A stretch of 32,617 nucleotides of DNA from Candidatus Obscuribacter sp. (GCA_021772095.1 JADYXR010000185.1:1-32617), one strand, 5' to 3'; positions 8,093-16,857 are shown, counted from the stretch's first letter. Program-made: numbers and translations. The notes: a model not told the origin generated them from the letters alone.

Positions 8093-9703
8093 ATGAAACA
8101 AGAAAAGACAATGATGGAAAATGCAAACAACTTAATTCAATCCAGGACAGTAAGAAGTAAAACCAGCGGCGGTGCCATGTCAGTCAATCGTTTGGTTTCA
8201 CTTATGGTGGCACTGACGACGATCACAGCAGCCTCGCTGTGCTCTGCACCGGCGATTGCCAGCACTCTGATTGCAGAATCCGGACCGGCATCAAACACTG
8301 ATGAATCGTGGCGGGCAACGAAACCGAAACTTCCACCACCACAAGATTTCAAACTGGCGGCAGTGAAATCGTACAAACTCGACAATGGTTTGAAAGTGCA
8401 GTTTGTCGAGGATCATAGATATCCATACATCACTGTAATTCTCGGCATGAAAACCGGAACGATCGCCAATACCAACGATAAATCAGGGCTGGCCGAACTG
8501 ACGGCAGGGCTGCTCGAAGAAGGCACCAAAGACAAAAGCAGCAAACAAATCTCCGAAGAGATCGATTTCATTGGCGGCTCACTCAGCGCAATTTCTGACT
8601 ACGATTTCACGATCATGAGTGGTTCGTGCCTTTCGAACTATACTGATCGATTATTTCCCTTGATGGCAGACGTCTTTCTGCGTCCATCGTTTCCGGAAAA
8701 CGAGCTGAAATTGGCTAAGGCCAATTGGATTCAATCCCTGGCGATTAAGCGAAGCGATTCCGATTTTCTGCTGGATGAACGTTTTCGCAAAGTAGTATTC
8801 GGTGAGCATCCGTATGGTGCCTTGGCTCCAAAACCAGACATGATCAACTCGATCACGCAAAGTGATTTGCAAAAATTCCACGCCGCCAATTATTTGCCGA
8901 ATGACTCCCTGATAATCGTTCTTGGCGACTTCGATGATAAAAAAATGGAAGAACTGATAAAGACGTCCTTCGGCTCCTGGGCTGCCGGTGAACGAAAAAG
9001 CAAGGAACAGCCGACGGTGGCACAACAAACTAACCGTCGAGTCTATCTTGTCGATCGACCGGACTCAGCACAATCCGCAGTCGTCCTTGGAAATCTAGGA
9101 ATTAAGAAGAAAGATCCTGACTACTTCGCTGTCAAAGTGATGAATCAAATTCTTGGTGGCAGCGCTAATTCAAGATTGTTTCTCAACATCCGCGAGCAGA
9201 AAGGTTACACCTATGGTGCCTATAGTTCGATGAGCGCGCGCATCTATCCCGACGTTTTCTCGGCAGGCGCGAGTGTAAGAACTGAAGTCACAGAGCCTGC
9301 CATCAAAGAGTTTCTCTCAGAACTGGATCGCATTCGTGATTCATCAGTAACGAAAGAGGAACTCGACGATGCGAAAAAATATCTTGTTGGACAATTCCAA
9401 TTGGGATTGGAAACTCAAAGCGGTTTAGCACAGCGTCTTTTGGAAGTTGGGCTCTACGACATGGATGACAAATATCTCGAGTCGTATACGGACAAATATA
9501 TGGCTGTCACCGCGGATGATGTTCAGCGAGTTGCTAAAAAGGTGATTCAATCGAAAGATCTTGTTATCGCGGTAGTTGGTGACGCAAAGAAAATCAAACC
9601 AGGTTTAGAACAATTCGGGAAAATTGAACTCTATGACCTCAATGGTGAGTTGACCACACTTTCAAATCCGACCAAGGAACAGAGTGGAAATGCGATTAAT
9701 TAA
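8093..9703 (+). CDS. M16 family peptidase-like protein, non-catalytic subunit
   Basis: This 536-residue protein has the full two-half M16 fold pattern. Where the catalytic paralogue has HLFEH, it reads ELTAGLLEEGT, so the zinc site is absent. It does have the complete R/Y substrate motif SRLFLNIREQKGYTYGAYS in the C-terminal half. Hydrophobic signal sequence LMVALTTITAASLCSAPAIA follows an unusually long N-terminal region, so the true start could be ATG 8111 or ATG 8178 instead of 8093. Both M16 proteins share the phrase VTADDVQRVAKK. In characterised heterodimers (mitochondrial MPP; the Sphingomonas SPH2681/2682 pair) one subunit carries the zinc site and the other completes substrate binding, which is the inferred role here. 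The stop overlaps the start of the TPR gene. Confidence 0.9.
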   Translation: MKQEKTMMENANNLIQSRTVRSKTSGGAMSVNRLVSLMVALTTITAASLCSAPAIASTLIAESGPASNTDESWRATKPKLPPPQDFKLAAVKSYKLDNGLKVQFVEDHRYPYITVILGMKTGTIANTNDKSGLAELTAGLLEEGTKDKSSKQISEEIDFIGGSLSAISDYDFTIMSGSCLSNYTDRLFPLMADVFLRPSFPENELKLAKANWIQSLAIKRSDSDFLLDERFRKVVFGEHPYGALAPKPDMINSITQSDLQKFHAANYLPNDSLIIVLGDFDDKKMEELIKTSFGSWAAGERKSKEQPTVAQQTNRRVYLVDRPDSAQSAVVLGNLGIKKKDPDYFAVKVMNQILGGSANSRLFLNIREQKGYTYGAYSSMSARIYPDVFSAGASVRTEVTEPAIKEFLSELDRIRDSSVTKEELDDAKKYLVGQFQLGLETQSGLAQRLLEVGLYDMDDKYLESYTDKYMAVTADDVQRVAKKVIQSKDLVIAVVGDAKKIKPGLEQFGKIELYDLNGELTTLSNPTKEQSGNAIN

Positions 9704-10664
9704 ACCGAGTGAGTTAGCGCTGGCAGTGACTGTGGCGTCATCGATATTTTTCGCGACTCCAGCGCTTGCCGGACCACTCGAAGATTACAACAACGGCTCG
9801 GCATACGTTTCGATGGGCAACCTCAGAGAAGCAATTAAATGGTTTGACAAAGCTATCGCCTATGGTCGGAAGGGTTTTGCAGATCCTTACGTCAACAAAG
9901 GTCTCTGTTTACAGAGGTTGGGTTATCACGACAGAGCGATTCCCTGCTACGACGCCGCGATTAAGATGCAACCGAAAATGGCCGCCGCCTATCAGAATCG
10001 TGGCACCGCTTATTTGCATTTGACTCGATACAAAGAGTCGCTCCGAGATTTGAACATGGCAATTACCTTACCAAGGCCGTCATCGCTATCGATGGTTACG
10101 GTGTACATCGACAGAGGCAGAGCTCTTGCCGGTTTAGGCAGATGGAAAGAAAGTTTTGCAGATTTCGATTACGTGCTAAGCATGCAATCGACCAGCACGA
10201 ATATGGATAAACTAAAAGCCGCGGCCGCATTGCAGAAGAAACGAGCTGAAGCGTTGATGGCTCAGGGTGGTGCGCCGGCATCTGGTTCGCCAGCATCCAG
10301 CACGAATGCACCCAGCGGGGTGACGACGCACTCAACGGTGACGATACCAGCGTTCAAACCGAGCGCGAATACTGCGGTTCCACCGACGACGACGACGACG
10401 ACGACAACTATTAAGACCGAGAATCCATCTACATCAAGTCCACCTTCATCAAGTCCGTCGACCTCAGGTTCGGCGACACCAGGTTCCGAGACACCAGGTT
10501 CCGCACCACCAGGTCCGTCGACACAGAATTCCTCACCACCAGCGGTGCAGTATTCATCAACTGGAACTTCTTCGACATCCGCTGAAACCGAAGATAAATC
10601 AACACCTCCGACCAATTCAGACCGATCGACAACACCAACATCGCCAGATTCCTCAAACCTATAA
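9684..10664 (+). CDS. Secreted TPR protein with Ser/Thr/Pro-rich tail
   Basis: Residues 1-30 form a signal peptide (LALAVTVASSIFFATPALA). Tetratricopeptide repeats follow over about residues 31-170, with repeat phrases such as NGSAYVSMGNLREAIKWFDKA and PYVNKGLCLQRLGYHDRAI; TPRs normally bind other proteins. From about residue 190 the chain is low complexity and rich in Ser, Thr and Pro, ending without another domain. This looks like a flexible outer-surface or periplasmic stalk. GTG 9684 is favoured because AAGGA at 9674-9678 lies 5 bases upstream; ATG 9690 is the alternative. The start overlaps the end of the second M16 gene by 20 bases, so the product may work with that peptidase pair. Confidence 0.75.
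   Translation: MEMRLIKPSELALAVTVASSIFFATPALAGPLEDYNNGSAYVSMGNLREAIKWFDKAIAYGRKGFADPYVNKGLCLQRLGYHDRAIPCYDAAIKMQPKMAAAYQNRGTAYLHLTRYKESLRDLNMAITLPRPSSLSMVTVYIDRGRALAGLGRWKESFADFDYVLSMQSTSTNMDKLKAAAALQKKRAEALMAQGGAPASGSPASSTNAPSGVTTHSTVTIPAFKPSANTAVPPTTTTTTTTIKTENPSTSSPPSSSPSTSGSATPGSETPGSAPPGPSTQNSSPPAVQYSSTGTSSTSAETEDKSTPPTNSDRSTTPTSPDSSNL
10384..10402 (+). repeat. CGA/ACG trinucleotide tract
   Basis: About six CGA/ACG trinucleotides occur in a row within the TPR gene and encode a threonine run. Length change by slippage here would add or remove Thr residues without shifting the frame. Confidence 0.75.
10458..10517 (+). repeat. Four imperfect 15-bp tandem repeats in the TPR gene
   Basis: Four 15-base units share a CAGGTTC/CAGGTCC core. 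They encode the five-residue units STSGS, ATPGS, ETPGS and APPGP. The period is a multiple of three, so copy number can vary in frame. Confidence 0.75.
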
Positions 10665-10720
10665 TCGCGGTCCGAGGTCGAATCGTTTGCATCGGCGTTC
10701 ACATCGGAAGGGAGTCGTGA

Positions 10721-12316
10721 TTGGGCACAGGAAGTGACATTATCTTGCGGGGTGGCACCATATATGATGGCAGTGGTGGAGACCCGTTTATTGGTGATGT
10801 TGCCATCAGAGACGACCGGATTGCCTTAGTCGCGCCTTCGATTCAAGAACGTGCCGCGAATGAAATCGATGTCTCCGGACTGGCAGTAGCTCCCGGTTTC
10901 ATCAACATGCTCAGTTGGGCAAACGAAAGCCTGATCGCCGACGGACGTTCGCAAGGGGATATCTGCCAGGGCGTCACATTGGAAGTCATGGGCGAAGGAA
11001 GTTCCATGGGTCCGTGGAACGATCGGATGAAAAAAGAACGGCTCGAGAATCAGGGCGACATCAAATACGATATCACCTGGTCCACCCTTCGAGAGTATCT
11101 GGAATTTCTCGCGAACAAAGGAGTTTCTCCGAACATCGCGTCGTTCGTCGGTGCCACCACCATTCGAGTCAATGTTTTGGGTCGCGATGACGTCACGCCA
11201 TCGTCAGACCAACTGGAAACCATGCGCCGCCTCACCCATGAGGCAATGCAAGACGGTGCATTCGGTGTGGCGTCAGCGCTGATCTACGCGCCTGCGTTTT
11301 ACGCGAAAACGGAAGAATTGATCGCTCTGGCTGAGGTCGCCGCCGAATATGGTGGCATGTATACTTCGCATTTAAGAAGTGAAGGTGATGCGTTTCTCGA
11401 GGCAATTGATGAGTTTTTGACGATCGCAAAACAGTCAGGCGCACGTTCCGAAATCTATCACTTAAAAGCCGCCGGTCGAGGCAACTGGCACAAGATGGAT
11501 CACGCTATTGAAAAACTCGAGAGCGCTCAACTTGATGGTTTACCGGTAAGTGCGAACATGTATATGTACGCAGCAGCCCAAACCGGCTTAGACGTTTCGA
11601 TGCCACCATGGGTCCAGGAAGGTGGTTTGCGAAAATGGATCGAGCGTTTGAAACAACCAGAAATTCGCGCACGTGTGATTGCTGAGATGTCGACGCCATC
11701 AAACAAGTGGGAAAATGGTTATCTGCATGCAGGACCGGAAGGCGTGCTGATGGTCGGTTTCAAAAAACTGAAACAATTCACCGGAATGACATTAGCTCAA
11801 GTCGCGAGTTTGCTCGGCAAATCGCCGGAGGAAACCGCAATTGAGATGGTGGTGCAAGACGAAAGCCGCGTGGAAACAGTTTACTTCTGGATGTCGGAAG
11901 ACAACATCAAAAAGCAGCTCGCTAAACCGTGGATAAGCGTAGGTTCCGATGGTTCCTCAATGTCAACTGAAGGCGTGTTCCTGAATTCCAGCACGCACCC
12001 ACGCGCCTACGGTAACGTGGCACGTTTGCTGGGACACTACGTGCGAGAAAAAAAGGTTATGAGTTTGCAGGAAGCCGTTCGCAGACTGACCACGCTGCCC
12101 GCGTCTAACCTGGGTATCACCAACCGTGGTGCCTTGCTCAAAGGATGCTTCGCCGATGTCGTGGCTTTCGATCCCGACAAAATTGCAGACTGCGCCACCT
12201 TCGAAAATCCGCATCAATATTCGGTCGGAGTTGAACACGTTTTTGTAAACGGCCAGCAGGTGATCAGCGAAGGTACGCACACCGGAGCGACTCCTGGACG
12301 AGTGGTGCTTCGCTGA
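10721..12316 (+). CDS. D-aminoacylase-like amidohydrolase
   Basis: This 531-residue member of the N-acyl-D-amino-acid deacylase branch of the amidohydrolase superfamily would hydrolyse N-acyl-D-amino acids or related amides. The N-terminal part reads LRGGTIYDGSGGDP and then VAPGFINMLSWANESL. Typical members have an HxH metal motif in that place (PGFIDxHTH), which is missing here. Other metal-type positions remain: TSHLRSEG (about residue 215), EIYHLKAAG (about 245) and VGSDGSSM (about 409). The start is a TTG with an excellent AAGGGAG at 10708-10714, 6 bases upstream. It follows the TPR gene after 56 bases and may be cotranscribed. Substrate and even metal number are uncertain. Confidence 0.82.
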   Translation: MGTGSDIILRGGTIYDGSGGDPFIGDVAIRDDRIALVAPSIQERAANEIDVSGLAVAPGFINMLSWANESLIADGRSQGDICQGVTLEVMGEGSSMGPWNDRMKKERLENQGDIKYDITWSTLREYLEFLANKGVSPNIASFVGATTIRVNVLGRDDVTPSSDQLETMRRLTHEAMQDGAFGVASALIYAPAFYAKTEELIALAEVAAEYGGMYTSHLRSEGDAFLEAIDEFLTIAKQSGARSEIYHLKAAGRGNWHKMDHAIEKLESAQLDGLPVSANMYMYAAAQTGLDVSMPPWVQEGGLRKWIERLKQPEIRARVIAEMSTPSNKWENGYLHAGPEGVLMVGFKKLKQFTGMTLAQVASLLGKSPEETAIEMVVQDESRVETVYFWMSEDNIKKQLAKPWISVGSDGSSMSTEGVFLNSSTHPRAYGNVARLLGHYVREKKVMSLQEAVRRLTTLPASNLGITNRGALLKGCFADVVAFDPDKIADCATFENPHQYSVGVEHVFVNGQQVISEGTHTGATPGRVVLR

Positions 12317-12368
12317 TGCAAATCACGTCAGCATCACTTTATTTGATACAAATCTGACCAGTCGAGAA

Positions 12369-12821
12369 TCAATCGTCAGAATCATCCGACTGTGCTTTCT
12401 TCGGATTTTTGATCTGGTAAGTGTAAGTCGAAGTGTAGACCACTTTATTTTTCGAATCGGGTTTCATTCCGACCAGAAGGAATGGCGTAGGCACCGCCAC
12501 TAGCGTCTGCGTCTGCAACTTCAAAACGCGAACGTCGGTTGTGATGTCATCTTGAAACGCCGTGAATTGCGGATGTCCTATGAACACGCCACCATAACCA
12601 CAGCTATCCATGCCGGATTTAGCTGCTCTTTGAACAGATTCTGTCGGTTTACCCTCAAGCGCAGCCCGCGCGGCCAACGCGCTCGACTCTCTGCAGACGC
12701 GCTCGTTGTACGATTTACCAACGAACAAAATGTACACGTTGGTACTTAGCAGAGCCATAAAAACGAGCAGAAGTACGGCAAATCCAAGCTCTAAAAGACT
12801 GTGTCCGGATGATTTGCGCAT
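12369..12821 (-). CDS. TadE-like pilus or secretion pseudopilin
   Basis: This is a 150-residue protein with a short basic start, a Glu inside the first hydrophobic stretch (SGHSLLELGFAVLLLVF) and one N-terminal membrane helix (about 10-32). This is the layout of TadE/TadG-type pseudopilins, which are anchored in the inner membrane and assembled by Tad machinery. The remainder is a predicted extracytoplasmic domain with two Cys (C39 and C73, the latter in DSCGYGG), ending in an acidic tail. No other tad gene is in the window, so the partner machinery must be elsewhere. It lies 163 bases downstream of hpt. The family assignment rests on layout only. Confidence 0.55.
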   Translation of the reverse strand: MRKSSGHSLLELGFAVLLLVFMALLSTNVYILFVGKSYNERVCRESSALAARAALEGKPTESVQRAAKSGMDSCGYGGVFIGHPQFTAFQDDITTDVRVLKLQTQTLVAVPTPFLLVGMKPDSKNKVVYTSTYTYQIKNPKKAQSDDSDD

Positions 12822-12984
12822 ACGTAACTTTTGAATGGTCCTGGGTAAATGGACTGGGTCAAAGAAACCGAGCGAACAAGTGACTACTTAAGTGTACCCT
12901 GTCAGGCGACAAAATAAAGCGACTCGGGACTTTGATGACCTTACAACAAGTTTTCAGAAGTCGCAGTTTGAAAACGCCAACCTG

Positions 12985-13548
12985 TTAGCCGCCCAGGTCC
13001 AGCTCGCCAAGGAAAGGCAGCTCTCTATATTTCTCATCGTAATCCAATCCATATCCAACGACGAACAAATCGTTAATGGTGAAACCGATGTAATCGGGTT
13101 TGACTTCGACTACACGTCTTGATGGTTTATCAAGGAAGCACGCAATTTTTAAACTCTTGGGATGAAACTGTCCCTCGAGATATTCGAGGAAAAACTTAGC
13201 TGTTCTGCCTGAATCGACGATGTCTTCGATGACAAGGATGTGACGGTTGGAAATATTTGGAAGTTCGAGATATGGAGTTTGAACTGTGCCGGAGCTTTCG
13301 GTGGCACTGCCATAGCTCGATAAACGAACGAATTCCATTTGCAACGGATCGTTGGTTTTGATGTTACGCACAAGGTCAGCGAGGAAACAAAACGCGCCTT
13401 TCATGACGCCGATGACGACTGGGCTTTCCAGGTCTTTGTAATCTTGGCTAATGGTTTTACCGAGTTCTTTGATACGCGCAGCGATTTTTTCTTCGCTGTA
13501 TATCTCAGTGATTTTTGGTCCCGTCTCAGTTTTTTCGGAAGTAACCAT
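12985..13548 (-). CDS. hpt: Hypoxanthine phosphoribosyltransferase
   Basis: This purine salvage enzyme joins hypoxanthine (and usually guanine) to PRPP to make IMP or GMP. The PRPP-binding signature ILVIEDIVDSGRTA is clear. VIGVMKGAFCFLADLVR and FVRLSSYGSATESSG are the expected flanking family segments, and VGYGLDYDEKYRELPFLGEL is the usual C-terminal signature. The frame is open to 13620, but homology-like sequence begins at MVTSEKTETG, so I use ATG 13548, giving 187 residues, which is normal. The gene lies on the same strand behind guanine deaminase with a 278-base gap that contains a strong inverted repeat. Confidence 0.93.
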   Translation of the reverse strand: MVTSEKTETGPKITEIYSEEKIAARIKELGKTISQDYKDLESPVVIGVMKGAFCFLADLVRNIKTNDPLQMEFVRLSSYGSATESSGTVQTPYLELPNISNRHILVIEDIVDSGRTAKFFLEYLEGQFHPKSLKIACFLDKPSRRVVEVKPDYIGFTINDLFVVGYGLDYDEKYRELPFLGELDLGG

Positions 13549-13642
13549 CTGCTCATCCGCCCTGTTTCGAAGAAAAAATGATCCTAACAAAAAACGAGGA
13601 CGCGCGTATATGCCAATCACTCATCTCTAATAGTTTTCACGT

Positions 13643-13675
13643 GTTAACCGCGATAGGAGCCGTAGTGCGGTTAAC
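13643..13675. promoter_or_regulatory. Perfect 9-bp inverted repeat in the hpt leader
   Basis: GTTAACCGC and GCGGTTAAC are separated by 15 bases, about 95 bases upstream of the hpt start on the minus strand. It could be an operator for a dimeric regulator or an attenuator hairpin. No T-run follows it. Confidence 0.45.
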
Positions 13676-13766
13676 AAAAGTTCTCAAGGACGCGCCCTCA
13701 TTGCCCGACGGTTACAATTTGCAAGGTCGGATTTATAGACATAATGTCCATCGTAACTGCAGGTAC

Positions 13767-13812
13767 GATTGCGCAACTGCAACCCGATTGCAGGTGTGAT
13801 TGAACGATTGCA
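13767..13812. repeat. Cluster of short GATTG repeats
   Basis: GATTG occurs four times in 46 bases (13767, 13786, 13798, 13806), three times as GATTGC, mixed with CTGCA copies. It lies between the guanine deaminase stop and the hpt leader. It could be a binding-site array or decayed simple sequence. Confidence 0.3.
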
Positions 13813-13826
13813 ACACGCGTTTCGAT

Positions 13827-15161
13827 TTAACGGCGCGATTGACTCAATTCTTTAGCGCTCTCGTAATTGAAGATCTCTTTACCGCGCACGAAAGTCGACT
13901 CGACAACACGATCGTCACCCAGGAAAACCAGCGCTGAAAGAATCTCGTCAGTAGGCTTGCTCAATATGTCGTCGATGATGCCGGTTCTGTGTGTCGGGTC
14001 AACAACGACAAAATCTGCTTCTTTGCCTTCATCCAGGCTGCCGATCTTGTCTTCGAGCGCGAGCGCTTTAGCACCACCGAGAGTGGCACGATATAAAAGC
14101 TCCGTCGGATATAACCACTGATCGGGCTGCATATAGTTTGCGTCTTTCATCACGCAAAACAACGACATCTGCGGTCCTGCAGCAACATCTGACCCAATAC
14201 CAAAACGAACACCTTTGGATTCCACTCTGCGATATCCAAAGACACCGCTCTTTAGAAAGAAGTTGGAACTCGGACAATGGGCAAGCGATGAATCAGTTTC
14301 CTTCAAAATATCGAGGTCGGAATCGCTCAAGTGAATGGCGTGCGCCATGATGCTGTTGTGACCCAGAAGGCCGTGATCGTGATAAACGTCAACATAGGTC
14401 GGTGATTTTGGAAACAGTTCTTTGACGAACTCGACTTCTTCCAGCGACTCGGAAAGATGTGTATGCATATAAGTGCCGGGTTTTGCACGCCACAATTTAC
14501 CGACTTCAGTAAGCAACTCGCTGGTCGATGTGACCGCAAATCGTGGAGTGTACGCGTAAAGCAATCTGCCGTTATCATGGCCATGCCATTTTTGACAGAG
14601 TTCTTCAGAGCCGCTCAAACTGCTAGCCAGATCTTCTGTGAGGAAATCTGGCGCATTTGCGTTCATAAGCACTTTGCCCATGATGGCACGGCAACCCTTT
14701 CTGGAAGCCACTTCAAATGCAACATCAGTAGCCTCTTTATGAATCGTGCTGAACACCACACCGAGGGTGGTGCCGTTGCGCACCATCTCGTCGAAAAACC
14801 AGTTGGCAATTCTCAACGCATATTGCGGATCGGCACAGCGTGCTTCCGATGGAAAGACAAAGCGTTCCAGCCATTTCATCAAATGCTCGCCCGACTTCCC
14901 GGTGACCGTCACCTGAGGCAGGTGCAGGTGCATGTCGATCAGACCCGGCATAATAACTTTATCGCCGTAGTTATGAATGTGCTTGAGCGAATTTTTGTTT
15001 TTTTCAAACTCAGACCATGCACCGCAAAAAACAATGATTCCGCGATCGTCTACAATTAGAACGCCATCTCGAATGTCCTTGAGTTCCTGCTCTTGCACAG
15101 GCGAGATAATGTGACCGCGATAGGCTGTCAGTTCTCGTGAATCATATAAATTTGCCGGCAT
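13827..15161 (-). CDS. guaD: Guanine deaminase
   Basis: This amidohydrolase deaminates guanine to xanthine and ammonia. Metal motifs in order are PGLIDMHLH (HxH), MHTHLSES (the His on strand 5), IMAHAIHLS and GIGSDVAAG (the catalytic Asp). The family phrases PRFAVTSTSELL and LAHCPSSNFFLKSG separate guanine deaminases from general chlorohydrolases. The length of 444 residues is normal. It lies on the same strand and upstream of hpt, consistent with nucleobase salvage. It diverges from the acetyltransferase gene across 132 bases that must hold both promoters. A different aminohydrolase substrate within the same family cannot be excluded. Confidence 0.85.
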   Translation of the reverse strand: MPANLYDSRELTAYRGHIISPVQEQELKDIRDGVLIVDDRGIIVFCGAWSEFEKNKNSLKHIHNYGDKVIMPGLIDMHLHLPQVTVTGKSGEHLMKWLERFVFPSEARCADPQYALRIANWFFDEMVRNGTTLGVVFSTIHKEATDVAFEVASRKGCRAIMGKVLMNANAPDFLTEDLASSLSGSEELCQKWHGHDNGRLLYAYTPRFAVTSTSELLTEVGKLWRAKPGTYMHTHLSESLEEVEFVKELFPKSPTYVDVYHDHGLLGHNSIMAHAIHLSDSDLDILKETDSSLAHCPSSNFFLKSGVFGYRRVESKGVRFGIGSDVAAGPQMSLFCVMKDANYMQPDQWLYPTELLYRATLGGAKALALEDKIGSLDEGKEADFVVVDPTHRTGIIDDILSKPTDEILSALVFLGDDRVVESTFVRGKEIFNYESAKELSQSRR

Positions 15162-15293
15162 CGGTTGCGCACCATCTTAGTCCTGTGACGTTACTCAATT
15201 GTCAGGCGATTCCAAGAGAAACAGCCGTCGCGTATTCTAAACTACTTTCAAAAATTATCCCGTCGAAATGTCATCACAGCATAAGCGAATCAA

Positions 15294-16682
15294 ATGGCGA
15301 AAAAACTCGAAATTGCTGAATGGTGCGAAATCCAACGCGTTTTAAAGGAAACCTACGAGATCTGGTCGCCCGGTTTGACTCGCGAATGTTATAGAGATTT
15401 CGTTTTGAAGCAAATGCAGCACCCGTGGTGCCGTTGGAACTATCAGTACCTGATTGTACGCGATAAGAAAAAATCGAAAACGCCCGCCGCCAGCTTAAAA
15501 TACTACAAACTGAATTTCAATTATCGCGGCAAAACCCTGAAATTTGCAGGTTTTGGCGCCATATACACGCGAAAAGATTTGCGCGGGCATGGATATGCGA
15601 CCGATTTGATTAAATTGGCTCTGGATAAAGCTTGGTACGACGGTTGTCATGGAACGATTTTATTTTCTGATATTGCTCCGGAATTTTATGCAAGCTTTGG
15701 ATTCTTCGATCTCAACAACGAAAAATTCGTTCTGAGTCTGAAACAGAAAAAGTCCGATTCTAATGGTCAATCGGCGGCGAGTCAGTTCGAACCGGGTGGT
15801 GGCACCGCAGCTGGTACCGCGACTGATGCACAGACTGGTGCGGAGACTGATGCGCAGGCTGGTATCACCACTAATGAACAGTCTTCTTCGGGTAATCAAC
15901 AAACAAATACCACGGCTGATGAGAAGACAAGCACCGCGCTTGATGAACAACAAAAGTCCATCAGCACTCCAACAAACTTGGACATGCAAATCCCAGGACA
16001 ACCCGTCGTAAACACCCTCACTCTTCCCGGTGACACCAACGTCAGCGTGGGCGCTATGCTCGCGACGGCAGAGCACGGTCACACCGGTCCTGCGGATTGG
16101 GCGACTGGTTTTGTTGTGGAAGGCGACATCGTCGTTCAATGCAGGCACCTGACGACGGATGACGATCAAATCGACTTCATCACCAGGCACTACGGGCGAT
16201 GGCTTAGAAAACAACCTTACGGCGTTGAACGTTCACGATTATATTTCCACTTCAAAATAACGCGCGAGAACTATCTCGCAAAAAATTCGGGACTTTCATG
16301 GCCTCGTTTAGAATTACTATCCATTGAAGACAAACACGTCTCCGGCTACGCCATAATCGAGTATGGTGGCAGAGTGGTGCGCATACTTGAACTGATCGGC
16401 GACGAGAACACGCGACGCCTGCTCTGGAAAGGCGTGATCGCGCGCACTCAAGATCTAGATGCGATTCGAATATCTGGATGGGAAGCGGTTTTAACTGACC
16501 TGCAACCAGGTTTTTCGCTCAATCAGCTCGCCACTATTGACGATACCATTAAAGAGAGCTGCGACAGTCTCGGTTTCGCGGAAAAACAAAAAGGGCGAGC
16601 AATGATATTGCCCTTCAAAGAAGAACTCGAAGATTGGTTGACGATTTGTCCGTCGCCGATTCTCGAACTCGATCACCTTTAG
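15294..16682 (+). CDS. GNAT N-acetyltransferase with a repetitive linker and second domain
   Basis: Residues 1-150 form a GNAT domain, with the acetyl-CoA motif A visible as YTRKDLRGHGYATDLI and the later strand IAPEFYASFGFFDL. Residues of about 160-225 are a low-complexity linker rich in Thr, Ala, Gln, Asp and Gly; two near-identical coding units (ATDAQTG and AETDAQAG) show slippage growth. The C-terminal part of about 225-462 is folded-looking (RLYFHFKITRENYL, VSGYAIIEYGGRVVRILEL) and resembles the second half of two-domain acetyltransferases, but it has no clear acetyl-CoA loop. The substrate is unknown. The start at ATG 15294 has only a weak ribosome binding site. Confidence 0.7.
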   Translation: MAKKLEIAEWCEIQRVLKETYEIWSPGLTRECYRDFVLKQMQHPWCRWNYQYLIVRDKKKSKTPAASLKYYKLNFNYRGKTLKFAGFGAIYTRKDLRGHGYATDLIKLALDKAWYDGCHGTILFSDIAPEFYASFGFFDLNNEKFVLSLKQKKSDSNGQSAASQFEPGGGTAAGTATDAQTGAETDAQAGITTNEQSSSGNQQTNTTADEKTSTALDEQQKSISTPTNLDMQIPGQPVVNTLTLPGDTNVSVGAMLATAEHGHTGPADWATGFVVEGDIVVQCRHLTTDDDQIDFITRHYGRWLRKQPYGVERSRLYFHFKITRENYLAKNSGLSWPRLELLSIEDKHVSGYAIIEYGGRVVRILELIGDENTRRLLWKGVIARTQDLDAIRISGWEAVLTDLQPGFSLNQLATIDDTIKESCDSLGFAEKQKGRAMILPFKEELEDWLTICPSPILELDHL

Positions 16683-16780
16683 TCGATTTTTTGATGACTG
16701 ATCGATCAGCCACGGTTTCGATCGATCTGCCATGCAAAGGCACCAAAATTACCGGACGCACGATCACCATTTGCATATAA

Positions 16781-16822
16781 CGGTTTAGTCTGTCGTACAT
16801 GAGGTATGTCGTAGCTAGACCG
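16781..16822 (+). promoter_or_regulatory. Leader hairpin before the ThDP enzyme gene
   Basis: CGGTTTAG pairs with CTAGACCG (one G-T pair), with an inner ACAT/ATGT stem. A CATATAA stretch directly before it could be a -10. The hairpin ends 35 bases before the start codon, so it would lie at the 5' end of the transcript. Confidence 0.3.
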
Positions 16823-16857
16823 TCAGCATAAGTCGACATTTTATTAAAAAAGAAACT

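Noticed and set aside
10384..10517. Short repeats as a possible CRISPR array
   Set aside because: Units are contiguous, in frame with a coding region and without spacers.
10262..10702. 146-residue minus-strand open frame with Val runs
   Set aside because: Mirror of the Thr/Ser/Pro repeat region of the TPR gene.
14457..15059. 200-residue plus-strand open frame
   Set aside because: Antisense to guanine deaminase, whose motifs are intact; composition is that of a shadow frame.
15660..16214. 184-residue minus-strand open frame
   Set aside because: Antisense to the acetyltransferase; its repetitive Ser/Arg/Ile sequence is the mirror of the low-complexity linker.
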